From positions 46,857,355 through 46,921,354 of the forward strand of contig NC_016131.3 in NCBI RefSeq assembly GCF_000005505.3: DNA of 64,000 nucleotides, in the 5' to 3' direction. The stretch is from Brachypodium distachyon (Eukaryota > Streptophyta > Magnoliopsida > Poales > Poaceae). Shown here in pieces: positions 48,594-59,333 of this stretch. Below the pieces are notes generated by a model. It was not told the origin of the DNA, searched no databases, and saw nothing but the letters and a program-made list of their open reading frames with translations. A program made the position numbers and the translations under genes. Numbering within the stretch: the stretch's first letter is position 1; each line of letters begins with the position of its first letter.

Positions 48594-51500
48594 ATGGCGC
48601 ACCGGCTGCTGCGGGACGCGCAGGCGGACGGGTGGGAGCGGTCGGACTTCCCCATCATCTGCGAGTCCTGCCTCGGCGACAACCCCTACGTCCGCATGGT
48701 ACGCATCGTGCATCCCCCCAAACCCTAACCCTATCTTGCTGACTCGTGTGCTTGGTTGTTGGTCTGTTGGCGTTGGCGCGATTTTGTGTGCGCCGTGGTG
48801 ATCCGCTTGGTGCCACTGCTGTTTTATACCTTGGGGGAGTAGATCGGAGGCAAAGCTAGGTTTCTGTTTTGATGGCGTGCTCTGCAATATGTGTCCCGTT
48901 TTATACTCCCTCCGTCCCATATTAAGTGTCGAAATATTACATGTATCTAGACGCTTTTTAGGTGTAGATACATCCATATTTGAACAAATTTGAGACACTT
49001 AAAATGGGACGGAGGGAGTAAATTTTAACCAGAAGCTTGTAGAGATCGATAGCTCTGTGCTGTATTGAACTACTCTGTTCCATGTGTGTCTTGGTAATTT
49101 GTCGCCACAGTTATCAGTAATTTTTCCAAAAAGAATATTTAAGTAATTCAGTATGATAAGTGAATTTGATGTAAGCAAGCTCTAGCTTGCATAACAGGAA
49201 GAAATTATCAATCAGATAACGCATGGTGTAGGGGTACCTCTATTGTTCCCTGTTTTGCGGTGTGCTTCAGTTCTTCATGGAGACACTAGATTTACTAGCT
49301 TTATTATTTTTCTTGGCAGTTAAGAGCAGAATATGACAAAGAATGCAAAATATGTGCACGTCCTTTTACTGTCTTCCGTTGGCGACCTGGTCGGGATGCA
49401 AGGTACAAGAAGACGGAGATCTGTCAGACATGCTGCAAGTTGAAAAATGTCTGCCAGGTCTGCCTGCTAGACCTTGAATATGGTCTACCAGTTCAGGTTC
49501 GGGATACAGCACTTGCGATCAATTCAAATGATGCAATCCCAAGGAGTGATGTCAACCGAGAGTACTTCGCCGAAGAGCATGATCGTAAGGTATGTTCTAT
49601 TTTTCATCACTTAATCTTGTTTCCATCATCAACTGTGTCTATATATCCATCACTGGTTTTATGACAGAGTGATACAATAACAAAAAAAAAACATTGACGG
49701 TATAACGGTATGACCTACCATAATTTACTAAAACATACGATGGATGCATTTAAAGTATATTTGATAAATAATAACAAACATACTTTAAAGTTGTATTTTA
49801 TCTCCCCTGGTGGCTTGCACTGATTCTCTGCTTATGCATCCATAACCAACTTCTTGTGCATGCATCTTAAATCTGTTACTCCCTCCGACCCATATTACTT
49901 GTCGAAATATTACATGTATCTAGACGCTTTTTAAACATGGATCATTGGATACATCCATATTTGGGCAAATTTGAGACAAATAATATGGGTCTGAGGGAGT
50001 ACTAATTGTTCCTAATGGAAGTTTATACTTTATATGGATGTAGGCCGCTGCTGGCATAGACTATGACTCTTCCTATGGAAAGTCCCGTCCAAATGATACA
50101 ATTCTGAAGCTTCAGAGGACATCACCATATTACAAGAGGAACCGAGCTCATGTTTGCAGTTTCTATGTGCGTGGTGAATGTACAAGAGGCGCTGAATGCC
50201 CGTATCGCCATGAGATGCCTGAGACTGGGGAGTTATCCCAGCAGAACATCAAAGATCGTTACTATGGGTATGTGATTTGATTGTGCACACAAGATCTTTT
50301 ATTTATTTTTTAGAAAAATGCACACAAGATTGTTACATGCTTTTATTCCATTAGAGGTATTAGTTATCACTTTTATTGGCACTCCTAGTTAACATATTCC
50401 TCCGTCCAACAAAGGATGTCTCAACTTCGACTAAATTTGAATGCATCTATACACTAAGTCATGTCTAGATACATCCAAATTTTGGCAAACTTGAGACATC
50501 TTTTGTTGGACGGAGGGAGTATGTGATTTAAGACTTCTGCATACAGTTGAACCTAGACTGACACCCATGTTAGTTTCGTTGTTTTCCTGATATTGTCCTG
50601 GAATATACGCCATTTCATTTAACCTGAAATATGTCATATCAGTATATACCAATTCATGTCTTCACAAAGTCGAACATAGTTTTTCTGAGTGTCTGGCAAG
50701 AACCATTGGTATTATGCAATAATTTGGCCCAAGTTGACAAATCCAAATAAGCAGATTGACCTCTATTTTTTTCTTATGTCCTGTAGTATATCAGAAACCA
50801 ATTCTGGGAACATTAGTTGTATCAAGCAGTGATATATATCTCAAAACAAGCTCAGTCTCTTTAGTTCGACGTAATTAGTGGATTATTCGTTGCTGTAGTT
50901 GGGTTGATATCCTGATGTGCCAATTTCACTTATTATTTGATTTGGTTTCTGATGTCTCTTGCTGTTTGCAGAGTTAATGACCCAGTTGCTCTGAAACTTT
51001 TGGGTAAGGCAGGTGAAATGCCATCCCTGACACCACCAGATGATGAGAGTATAAGGACCCTCTACATTGGTGGACTTGATAACCGAGTCACGGAGCAGGA
51101 TTTGAGGGATCAGTTCTATGCACATGGTGAGATTGAATCCATCAGGATGGTACTCCAACGTGCATGTGCATTTGTAACATACACAACGAGAGAAGGTGCT
51201 GAGAAAGCTGCAGAGGAGCTTGCCAACAAGCTAGTCATCAAGGGTGTGCGCCTGAAGCTCATGTGGGGCAAGCCGCAAGCACCAAGGGCAGATGATGATG
51301 AGGCTGGGAGGCAAGGTCATGTTTCCCACGGAGGACTGCTCCCGAGGGCTGTTATATCTCAGCAGCATAGCAGCGACCAGCCTCAGCCTCCTGGGATGGA
51401 GGGCCAACAGCAAGCGGCACCTGCATCATACTACTTCAACATCCCAGCACCGCCAGCGACGGAGCGGACAATGTACCCTTCGATGGACCCCCAGAGGATG

Positions 51501-51839
51501 GGTGCTGTAGTCAGGTCACAAGAGGGCGACAGCGGGCCACAGCATGCTGGGCAAGCTCAGCCGTCAAGCAGCTCAGGACAGGGCTACCCTATGCGGCCAC
51601 CGGTGGCCTACTACCACGGTCAGTATCCTCCATACTACCCACCACCACCACCATATGGCGGCTACACGCAGCCACCTCGCATGCCATACCCACCGCAGTA
51701 TCCGCCATATCAGCCGATGTTGGCGCCACCAGCACAACCACAACAAGCAAGTTCGTCCCAGCAACCAGCGCCAGGACCAGCAGGGCAGCAGCAGGCAGCT
51801 CAAGCCCCTCCTACTCAGCAGCCAGCAGCCCAGAACTGA
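48594..51839 (+). CDS. RBM22: RBM22/C3H40-type CCCH zinc finger and RRM splicing factor
   Basis: Four exons: 48594-48698, 49320-49589, 50044-50267, 50972-51839. Phases agree and give 488 aa, close to rice C3H40. This family (yeast Ecm2/Cwc2-like) contacts U6 and pre-mRNA in the active spliceosome as part of the NineTeen-related complex in the nucleus. Seen here: a Cys-rich N-terminal zinc region (residues ~24-100: [28 protein letters not shown]); a C-X7-C-X5-C-X3-H finger (C163, C171, C177, H181); an RRM with RNP2 LYIGGL (230-235) and RNP1 RACAFVTY (263-270); and a long C-terminal tail rich in Pro, Gln and Tyr. Each of the three introns carries a Stowaway MITE. Confidence 0.95.
48906..49018. 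mobile_element. Stowaway MITE in RBM22 intron 1
   Basis: CTCCCTCCGTCCCATATTAA at the left, AAAATGGGACGGAGGGAG at the right, TA duplication. Same family as the element at 26523. Confidence 0.95.
49879..49999. mobile_element. Stowaway MITE in RBM22 intron 2
   Basis: CTCCCTCCGACCCATATTAC at the left, AATATGGGTCTGAGGGAG at the right, TA duplication. Confidence 0.92.
50397..50519. mobile_element. Stowaway MITE in RBM22 intron 3
   Basis: TTCCTCCGTCCAACAAAGGA at the left and TCTTTTGTTGGACGGAGGGA at the right, TA duplication. A different subfamily from the two in introns 1 and 2. Confidence 0.92.
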
Positions 51840-53349
51840 AGGGTCCTCCATTAAGAAGCGAACTGCAGGAGGTTGTAATTTCCTCTTTGGTTACCAGCTT
51901 TTGTATTCCTAATTTGTGATTAGCAGCGAACCATTTTAGTATCGCTTATGGGATCTAAAACAGGCAGCTATACTGGATTATTCTGCTCCCAAGATTTTGT
52001 TTTGTCACTGGGAATTGCTCTTTTCTACCAGTTCTTGGTATGCACATTAGAGCTTTTCAGTATTAAGAATTCAGAACGAGTCCCTAACTCGGATATGCAA
52101 TTTCATTGTTATTTGTTTGGTTTGTAGCACATCACTAGTTCACTAAACATGTCGCCAACATGCTGTCATGTAATACGTGGTACGCCGGCACGGGGGACAA
52201 ACTTCTTTCCCCCATTTTCTAAACCAGATAAATCAAACCATTAATTTTTGTTTAGTGAAGGTCAGTTGCCCAGTTGGTTTCTCCTAAGACCGCAAAGTTG
52301 GTTTCCTCCGCACTCTACCATACTTTTATCCCACAAGTGTGGCTTGACACTCGTGCTAACAGCTGTGACAAGCCTGGTTTTCGGCGCCCAAATTCACCAG
52401 TCACACTTGTCACAAAAGTTGACTAAAATGCAATATAAGTGTGACACGCTACTACAGCTGCAGCAACTAAACATTTGATATCTGCCCAGAGATCTTGAAC
52501 TTTGAGACTAGCTTAGCATCGCTTGGAGTGCTTGAGTTCCGTTCCAGACTAGTTTAAAGGTTATTTGGCTCAAGATGAAATTTCTGCATATAGAATCCAG
52601 GAAGACCTGATATCGCAATCCTCAATGCAGAAAGCCCTCTCATCTCATGAAACCGGAGGGAAAAGAACCGCATTCCATACGGCGCCCAAGTTAAGCAAAG
52701 GCAACCAAATCGTCTTCCTGCCTACACTAATCTTTGCTCCAGTCTTTCTCGCTCGTGGGGAGGAATCGAATAAAACCCACCCGAAAAATGCGTAAAATAC
52801 GGCCGCCATCCATCGCTGTTCTGGTCTGGCCACCCTCCACTCCCACTCCCGTCCGTCCCGAAGCTCCCGTCGTCGTCACCATGACGGCGGCGGCGACGAC
52901 GATGGCGACACCTCGCGGGTGCCAGCGCCAGTGGTGCGCGAGTGAGTGCGACCCACTGCGCCCGCACTCCTCCTCGCGGCCCTTCCCACTCGCGCCCGCA
53001 CTTTCCCCGCCCGCGCGCGCCATCGCTTGCTTCCCCGACTTGTCTACTCCCACCACGCACCGCCAGCCGCCACCTTTTCCCCCCTCTCCCTCTCTTCCTC
53101 TGACCCTTCTCCTTCGCCCCCACCTCTCGCTTTTGCGCCCGCGCGCACTTATCTATTGTCGGGGGGTTCGGACGGCGACGGAGCAAGCAAAGCAACTAGG
53201 CAACTCAGCAGCAGCAGCAGCAGCGCCCAAGAACCGGTCGTGCCGCGTGGGCGCTCGTAGCCTCGGCGCGGTGTGGTAGGTGGCGGGCGCGGCAAGCCTG
53301 TGCTTGACCTCGACCTCGCCGCCTGGACGGTAGATCGAACTACCGATCG
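51840..53349. other. Intergenic region before the kinase gene
   Basis: The first few hundred bases are the RBM22 3' UTR. From about 52720 the DNA is strongly GC- and C-rich and rises into the kinase leader. Overlapping ORFs on both strands here are low-complexity. No other gene, repeat ends or RNA gene seen. Confidence 0.55.
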
Positions 53350-56300
53350 ATGCCTCCTCCCAAGCACCGGGCGGAGCGCGGCGAGTGCGGGTGCTGGGCC
53401 GCCGTCGCGCGGGGCCTGCGGGGCGCCTGCTTCCGCCCGGCGGCGGCGTCGGCCGCCGAGCGGAGCCCCGCCGGAGCCGCGGTCAAGGGCAGCCTCGTCT
53501 ATGATGCAGGTAGTTTGATCACAATTTTGTTTTTGAGCTGGTTGGTGGTGGTGGTGGTGGCGGGGGGGGGGGGGGGGGGGGGGGATACATATTTGTTGTT
53601 CGGTTATGGGGAAAGAGTTGCTTCTTTGTTCTTTAGCGAGCACACAGTTGTTTGTCTTTAATTAATTAACTTCCATGATCGTGATATGGAATTGGTGTGC
53701 TGTGAATTTTGCTTCGTGCTAATGAGAAATTGGGGATAACGTTCCGTGCTTGCTGTAGAAATTCAGACGAAATAGTCATAGGATTCTCTCGTGTTGCTTA
53801 TTAACAGAAGGATCATGCCCTTTCTAGTTGTGTAAATGCTTGCCGATGTAATGGTCAGCTTCTCACAAGCAACTCATGCTGATGATAATTGATAAGGCAC
53901 TGATTTCTAACACATCATTGGGGCAGCATGGAACTTGTACATTGAGCTGGGATTTCTTGCTTGGGTACCGGATTGACAAGGGGCGCTGGGGGAAACCTCA
54001 TGAGTTTAGCCTTGCTTACTGTAGGCGTCAATGTCCTAAACTTAAACAACTCGTGCCATGGCCATTTATATGAGCTCGAGCTTGTATCTTGTGTTGGTAA
54101 GAAAAAATGTGTTTTGTTTTACTGTGAGATCAAAATCCCCTTCAGGCCAATGGTTTTTTGCTCTTTATTTTCAATGAAATTGTATTATGCCATAACATTC
54201 CACTAGCAGGTGAGATTTTCTGATCCCCATGAAATAACTGAAGGTGCACATGTCATAAATAATACAGAAGCATGAAGCAAGTCTTTGTTCCTTTTGTTCA
54301 AGGAGCAAAATACATATACTTGTCAACTTGCGTTGCTTTCTGCTGTGACGCTGATCATTGACATTCTGTGTATGATTAGCCTGGATAGTATAAGAAACAT
54401 ATTCATGGTACATCAATTCAACTTGATGGGGTTTTGTCCTTATTAAAATCTGAAGATGAGTATATGCCTAGTATATAATTGTCTTGCTCTTGGGTCAATG
54501 CCTATCTACTTGGTTAACCATTTTCGATATTTGGGGAAGTCCAAGAGCTAATAAATATTAGCCTGGGCAGAATTCTATATTACTTTATACATTCAAGCTT
54601 AATTTGAGCATGGTGCTTTCATATTGCATTCCAGTGAATAGCCATGCTTTCTAGCTGGTGTTTTCTACCAGTAAATTTCCATTATGGAGTGAAATGCTCA
54701 ATCAATTATTTTTCCTCCATGACAGCAGAGATGAGATACCTAAATGCTAGCAATCGAGATCTTGCTGACCATTTTGAGAAGAAACTTAGTGATGAAAATG
54801 GTGTTGACGCATCAATTGAAAAGAAAACACCACCCAAGCTACTTGAGTTTACTTTCCAAGAGTTGAAATCTGCCACTGTTAACTTTAGGCCAGACAGTAT
54901 TCTTGGAGAAGGTGGGTTTGGGTATGTCTTCAAGGGGTGGATTGAGCCGAACGGCACAGCTCCTGCAAAACCGGGCACTGGTCTGACTGTAGCTGTCAAA
55001 AGTTTGAAGCAAGATGCCCTTCAAGGTCATAGAGAATGGGTGGTAAGTATTGTGGATGCCTCATACATATATTTCTTTAGGTGGGGCAATAATATCCAGA
55101 GATATTGATTTGCAGGCGGAAATTGATTTTCTGGGACAATTGCATCACAAGCACCTAGTTAAGCTGATCGGTTATTGCATCGAGGATGACCAAAGGCTGC
55201 TGGTATATGAATTCATGGCACGAGGAAGTCTAGAAAATCATCTATTCAGAAGTGAGCAATCAACTTCAAGTGTTAGTGTTTTAGATTTATGTTCCTACAT
55301 TTAGTCCTGAAACTTGGAAGGCCTTGTTTGAAATAGTACTTGACATTATACTTTTAATTCATGCAAGCTCTATATGTGTACTTTCATGTGCCCATGCACT
55401 CACATAATTTTTCATTTCAAAAGAAAGTAAATAATGCATCTGAACATTTAGATATTCTTGTATCTTGAGGGGCCTTTTTAGCATGCTTGTCTTTTGCAGT
55501 TAAATCTTCAGACTGATAAAACAATACAATCTAGAAACCCTATCGTTGAACCCTAAGTCTTAACCTATACTTATTTTAGGTGGTGTGCACTAATTGCTAA
55601 CTGTTATTGAAAACTACTCCCTCTGTCCTGTAATGTTTACTTGTGAATTTTCTTGATTGGTACTATCTTATATTATTTTCTCCCTTTTATAATCCTGTCA
55701 TCTTACTTTGTTTAATCTTGAAGGGACTCTTCCCCTACCTTGGCCCTGCAGGATGAAGATTGTTCTTGGTGCTGCTAAAGGTCTGGCATTTCTACATGTT
55801 GGTCCAAAACCAGTTATTTACAGGGATTTTAAGACATCAAATATTCTTATTGATTCGGTAATATCTCTTGTCAATTTGTTTGCTTTCATCCTTTCCTGTG
55901 GCATGCTGCTTTAACAGTGAGAGCTCTGCTTCTACAGGAATACAATTCAAAACTTTCAGATTTTGGATTAGCAAAAGCAGGTCCTCAAGGAGATAAAACC
56001 CATGTCTCTACTCGGGTTCTTGGCACCTATGGCTATGCTGCCCCTGAGTACGTAATGACAGGTATTGATAAAAAGATGGGGGGGGGGGGGGGGGGGGGGG
56101 GTGGTTGCGGGCAAAAAAAGCTGTTTGTTTCAGTAGCTGACTCGGTATCATGGTTGAACTGTCCTGAGTTTGTGTAACTAACCATAAAATCAGGCATATC
56201 ACGTGTTTATTTTTTTGCCTTTCAAAGCTACACGACCTTAAATTTATTATTACTTGTTTCGGCAGTAGACATGCCAAGTTCTGTATCTCATGTCCAAGTC

Positions 56301-56669
56301 CACTGTTCAGGTCACTTGACTACTAAGAGCGACGTCTATAGCTTCGGGGTCGTGTTACTCGAGGTACTGACTGGCAGAAGATCGGTGGACAAGAAGCGCC
56401 CGCCGGGGGAGCAGAACCTGGTAGCGTGGGCGAGGCCGTACCTAAGCGACCGGCGGAGGCTCTACCAGCTCGTAGATCCTCGCCTCGGGTTGAACTATTC
56501 CGTTAGAGGAGTGCAGAAGGTTGCCCAGATCTGCCACCACTGCCTCAGCCGCGACAGTAAGTCGCGCCCAATGATGGATGAGGTCATCAAACACCTGACG
56601 CCGCTGCAGGACCTGAACGACATGGCCTCCGCGTCTTACAGGCCTCGGCCATCTCCGCGCGGTGAGTAG
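53350..56669 (+). CDS. Receptor-like cytoplasmic kinase, class VII (PBL-type)
   Basis: Six exons: 53350-53509, 54729-55042 (or from 54726), 55116-55251, 55724-55857, 55938-56061, 56311-56669. Phases agree and give 408 aa (409 with the other acceptor). It is a Ser/Thr kinase of the PBS1-like family, which relays signals from receptor kinases at the plasma membrane; closest by eye to the PBL34-36 group. Seen here: a Cys-containing N-terminus (CGCW, ACF) that may be acylated; Gly loop GEGGFG (113-118); Lys144 in VAVKSL; catalytic loop [10 protein letters not shown] with D238 and N243; DFG at 256-258; and an activation segment [17 protein letters not shown]. All catalytic residues are intact. The C-terminal tail is short, and its last codons and stop lie in a 49-bp tandem duplication. 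Introns 1 and 5 each carry a 23-24 base G run. Confidence 0.92.
53562..53584. repeat. 23-base G run in kinase intron 1
   Basis: Uninterrupted G run preceded by a GGT microsatellite. Likely hypervariable and able to form a G-quadruplex if transcribed, since it lies on the coding strand. Confidence 0.9.
56078..56101. repeat. 24-base G run in kinase intron 5
   Basis: Uninterrupted G run 17 bases after the exon 5 donor (GTATTG), on the coding strand. Confidence 0.9.
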
Positions 56670-56738
56670 CATGATAGAAACATAGAACAGGCCTCGGCCA
56701 TCTCCGCGCGGTGAGTAGCATGATAGAAACATAGAACG
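56641..56738. repeat. 49-bp tandem duplication across the kinase stop codon
   Basis: Two identical-looking 49-bp units beginning GGCCTCGGCCATCTCCGCGC. The first contains the last codons and the TAG used by the gene (56667-56669). The second repeats them in the 3' UTR. Confidence 0.93.
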
Positions 56739-57900
56739 CATTGTCAACCCAAGATTAAACACAACTCCCATCTCTTCCACCCAGGAGAATGTCCTCCAAG
56801 GTGTTTTTAGCTACTAAAAAAGGGAAAATTCGAGCAAAAAGTCATGAAGCTAACTGCAAGTGTTTTTTTTTATGACAGGAAAGGCGCGTCGGTGATAGCT
56901 GGTTTTCCGACGCAACAGAAACAGCGGGCCCTGTAATTCTTTGCCTTGCTGGATGCATATGCTGGTTTTTGTTTTGAATTGTACAGGAAAAACTGGGCTC
57001 TATGCTATTGTTGACCACCAACAACTGGAGTTACCACACACCCATCGGAGATCTCGCTTCATTAGATCAATCACCACTATCTGGCTGACTGAGGATGCGA
57101 AAACAAGGAAACAGATCCGATGGATGTTGTTGTAATAATAAGTTATTAAGCTAATTTCTGATTGGGTTAGATGGGATCATCCTTCCTTTGGTGGTGGTGC
57201 ATACAATATTACCGTGCCAGTGTTCTGTCTTGACGAGGTTCACGGGGAACATATTGCTGCTGCTTCGGTTTGGTGCCTTGGTTAGGGCCAAGGCACACGC
57301 CATCATCCAGCCCCAGTTTTCTTAGAACACCATGCCCCATGTTGCTTCCACCATCATGATGTACAGCACAGAAGAAATGATGCGTTCCAATCCAGGGATC
57401 AAAACAAGGGGCGCCTCTGGCTCTTCCCCTGGTATGATCACACACATACATAATAATTGAGGGAGGAGAGGACACCATTGCCTTGCCTATCTCTGAAAAC
57501 AAGCATTTCGCTGAGAGCTGGGGGGCGCGTTGGCTTGCCTGCCCTCGTTGGTGTTTATACTACGGCTACGAAGAAAATCAAATGCTGAATCCGGCTAAAC
57601 AGGGAAACTCCGGGGCTGGACGTGTTTGTGCCGTCACTGACAAAGTGCCAAGCTGCCTGCCTGGGGAGGAGACACAGGGGTGCGGCCGCGCCGGCCGTCC
57701 AAGTGCCCAAAGGCGCCAAAAACCCTGTCAGGTCACGGGCGCGCCGGACGTTTCCTCCCAGGACAACATCCTCCGTCTCTCTCAGTCTCAGGCACCGCAA
57801 GTCATATTGCCCCCGTGACCCGGCCTGCGCCGTAGTACGTGGCCTCGTGTGCCGGGCGCGCCCTCGCCAGGTGTACCCCGCTTCTTCGCCCAACACATGG
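56739..57900. other. Region between the kinase and HyPRP genes
   Basis: Kinase 3' UTR and then upstream DNA of the proline-rich gene, GC-rich from about 57500. Long ORFs on both strands here are not supported by any motif. No repeat ends or RNA gene seen. Confidence 0.55.
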
Positions 57901-58034
57901 CCGCGCGCCTCCGCTGTAGTAGTATATAAAACGGGACTGTGATCGGCTCTTCTGGCTGCATATCGCAGAGCACGTCCGTGACTGAAGCCGCTAGGCGCAC
58001 GGACACACTCACCCGCCGCGTGCCGGCGCCAGCC
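57901..58034 (+). promoter_or_regulatory. Core promoter and leader of the HyPRP gene
   Basis: A clear TATA box, TATATAAAA, at 57923-57931, about 105 bp before the ATG, gives a short leader of roughly 75 bp. The ATG lies in the strong plant context GCCAGCCATGGCC. Confidence 0.75.
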
Positions 58035-58754
58035 ATGGCCACCGGCCACATCCTGCTCGTGTTCACCGCCATTGTCGCCTTCTTCCTCCTCCCTTCTTCT
58101 TCCCACGGCTGGCGCGACACCAACTGCCCGCTGCCATCCCCCGGCCACGGCAGCGGCAGCGGCGGTGATGCCGGGCATCATCACCACCCGCCCCACCACG
58201 GCAAGCCGCCCAAGCACCACCATCCGGGGAGCCCCGACTGCCCGCCCTGCCACACGCCGCCACCAACTCCTCCCTACTTCCCGCCAACTCCTCCATCCTT
58301 CCCGCCAACTCCTCCCTACATTCCGCCGCCATCTCCCCTTCCGCCGCCATACTCGCCGCCCTACGTCCCCCCAACCCCGCTGCCACCGCCAACACCGCCA
58401 TACTCTCCGCCCTACACGCCGCCATACGTGCCGCCGACTCCGCCCTACACGCCGCCATACGTGCCGCCGCCGTCGGGGGGGAAGACGTGCCCGATAGACG
58501 CGCTGAAGCTGAACGCGTGCGTGGACCTTCTAGGGGGCCTGGTGCACGCGGTGATCGGGAAGGAGGCGAGGAGCAAGTGCTGCCCGCTGGTGCAGGGGGT
58601 GGCGGACCTGGACGCGGCGCTCTGCCTCTGCACAACCATCCGTGCGCGGCTGCTGGGGATCAACATCTACCTCCCCGTCGCGCTCCGCCTGCTCATCACC
58701 TGCGGGAAGCACCCGCCCAACGGGTTCACGTGCCCGCAGCCACTCCTCGATTGA
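58035..58754 (+). CDS. Hybrid proline-rich protein (8-cysteine motif)
   Basis: Single exon, 239 aa. It has a signal peptide (hydrophobic ILLVFTAIVAFFLLP, cut after about residue 24, SSSHG), a His/Gly-rich linker, a proline-rich domain (about 67-148) of PTPPY, PPYVPP and PPYTPP repeats, and a C-terminal eight-cysteine domain: C152, C162, C182, C183, C197, C199, C223, C233 in the C..C..CC..CXC..C..C order of the lipid-transfer/HyPRP family. Such proteins are secreted to the cell wall or its membrane interface, with roles in wall structure and stress responses; the exact role here is unknown. The absence of introns is normal for the family. Confidence 0.93.
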   Translation: MATGHILLVFTAIVAFFLLPSSSHGWRDTNCPLPSPGHGSGSGGDAGHHHHPPHHGKPPKHHHPGSPDCPPCHTPPPTPPYFPPTPPSFPPTPPYIPPPSPLPPPYSPPYVPPTPLPPPTPPYSPPYTPPYVPPTPPYTPPYVPPPSGGKTCPIDALKLNACVDLLGGLVHAVIGKEARSKCCPLVQGVADLDAALCLCTTIRARLLGINIYLPVALRLLITCGKHPPNGFTCPQPLLD

Positions 58755-59050
58755 TTCATTCCGTAGCTGCGTACCTTCCTACGGAGTAAATTACTTATAG
58801 TTGGTGCCTGCATGTATGCTTGTCTGCTTGCTATCTCCTGATGGTCCTGTATGGATGCCTGCCTGCCTGCGATCTGTATCTCTCCGATTTTATTTCTTCT
58901 TTCCGTGTGGTGTAAGTGACTTGAGTGTGCGGACTGTATGAGTGTGATCCGAGTGTGTGCCCCGTTTGTCCGACCGACCAAGTGTGGTTTTATTAATTAA
59001 CGCCTGATGGTTAATTACTCATATGTTGTGTTTTTTCTGTCGACGATCTT
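58755..59050. other. HyPRP 3' flank
   Basis: T- and CTG-rich 3' UTR with no other feature seen, ending at the terminus of the transposon that begins near 59051. Confidence 0.6.
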
Positions 59051-59333
59051 AGAGCAACTTCAACGAGCTACCCAAAACCATCACAAATGCCTGTTTTGTC
59101 CGAAACGGACATATGGTCAAAAAAAACATCTCCCAATGGGCTACCCCAAACATTTTGTGTATTTTGTCCGGGCCAATCCCCCAAACATCTCCCAAATTTG
59201 GGGCAAATTTGGGGTGTTGTTTATCCGTCCGCCTGTCTGGCCTGGCCCACGTTCTTCTTCCCACGCGACTTTCTTCCTCCCGTGACTGCTCCCCCCGTCG
59301 CCTCCCAAACTACCTGCCTCCCCACGAGCCGCC

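Noticed and set aside
57555..58253. Minus-strand ORF of 232 codons
   Set aside because: It overlaps the HyPRP gene and its promoter antisense. It is GC-driven, with no domain or plausible start.
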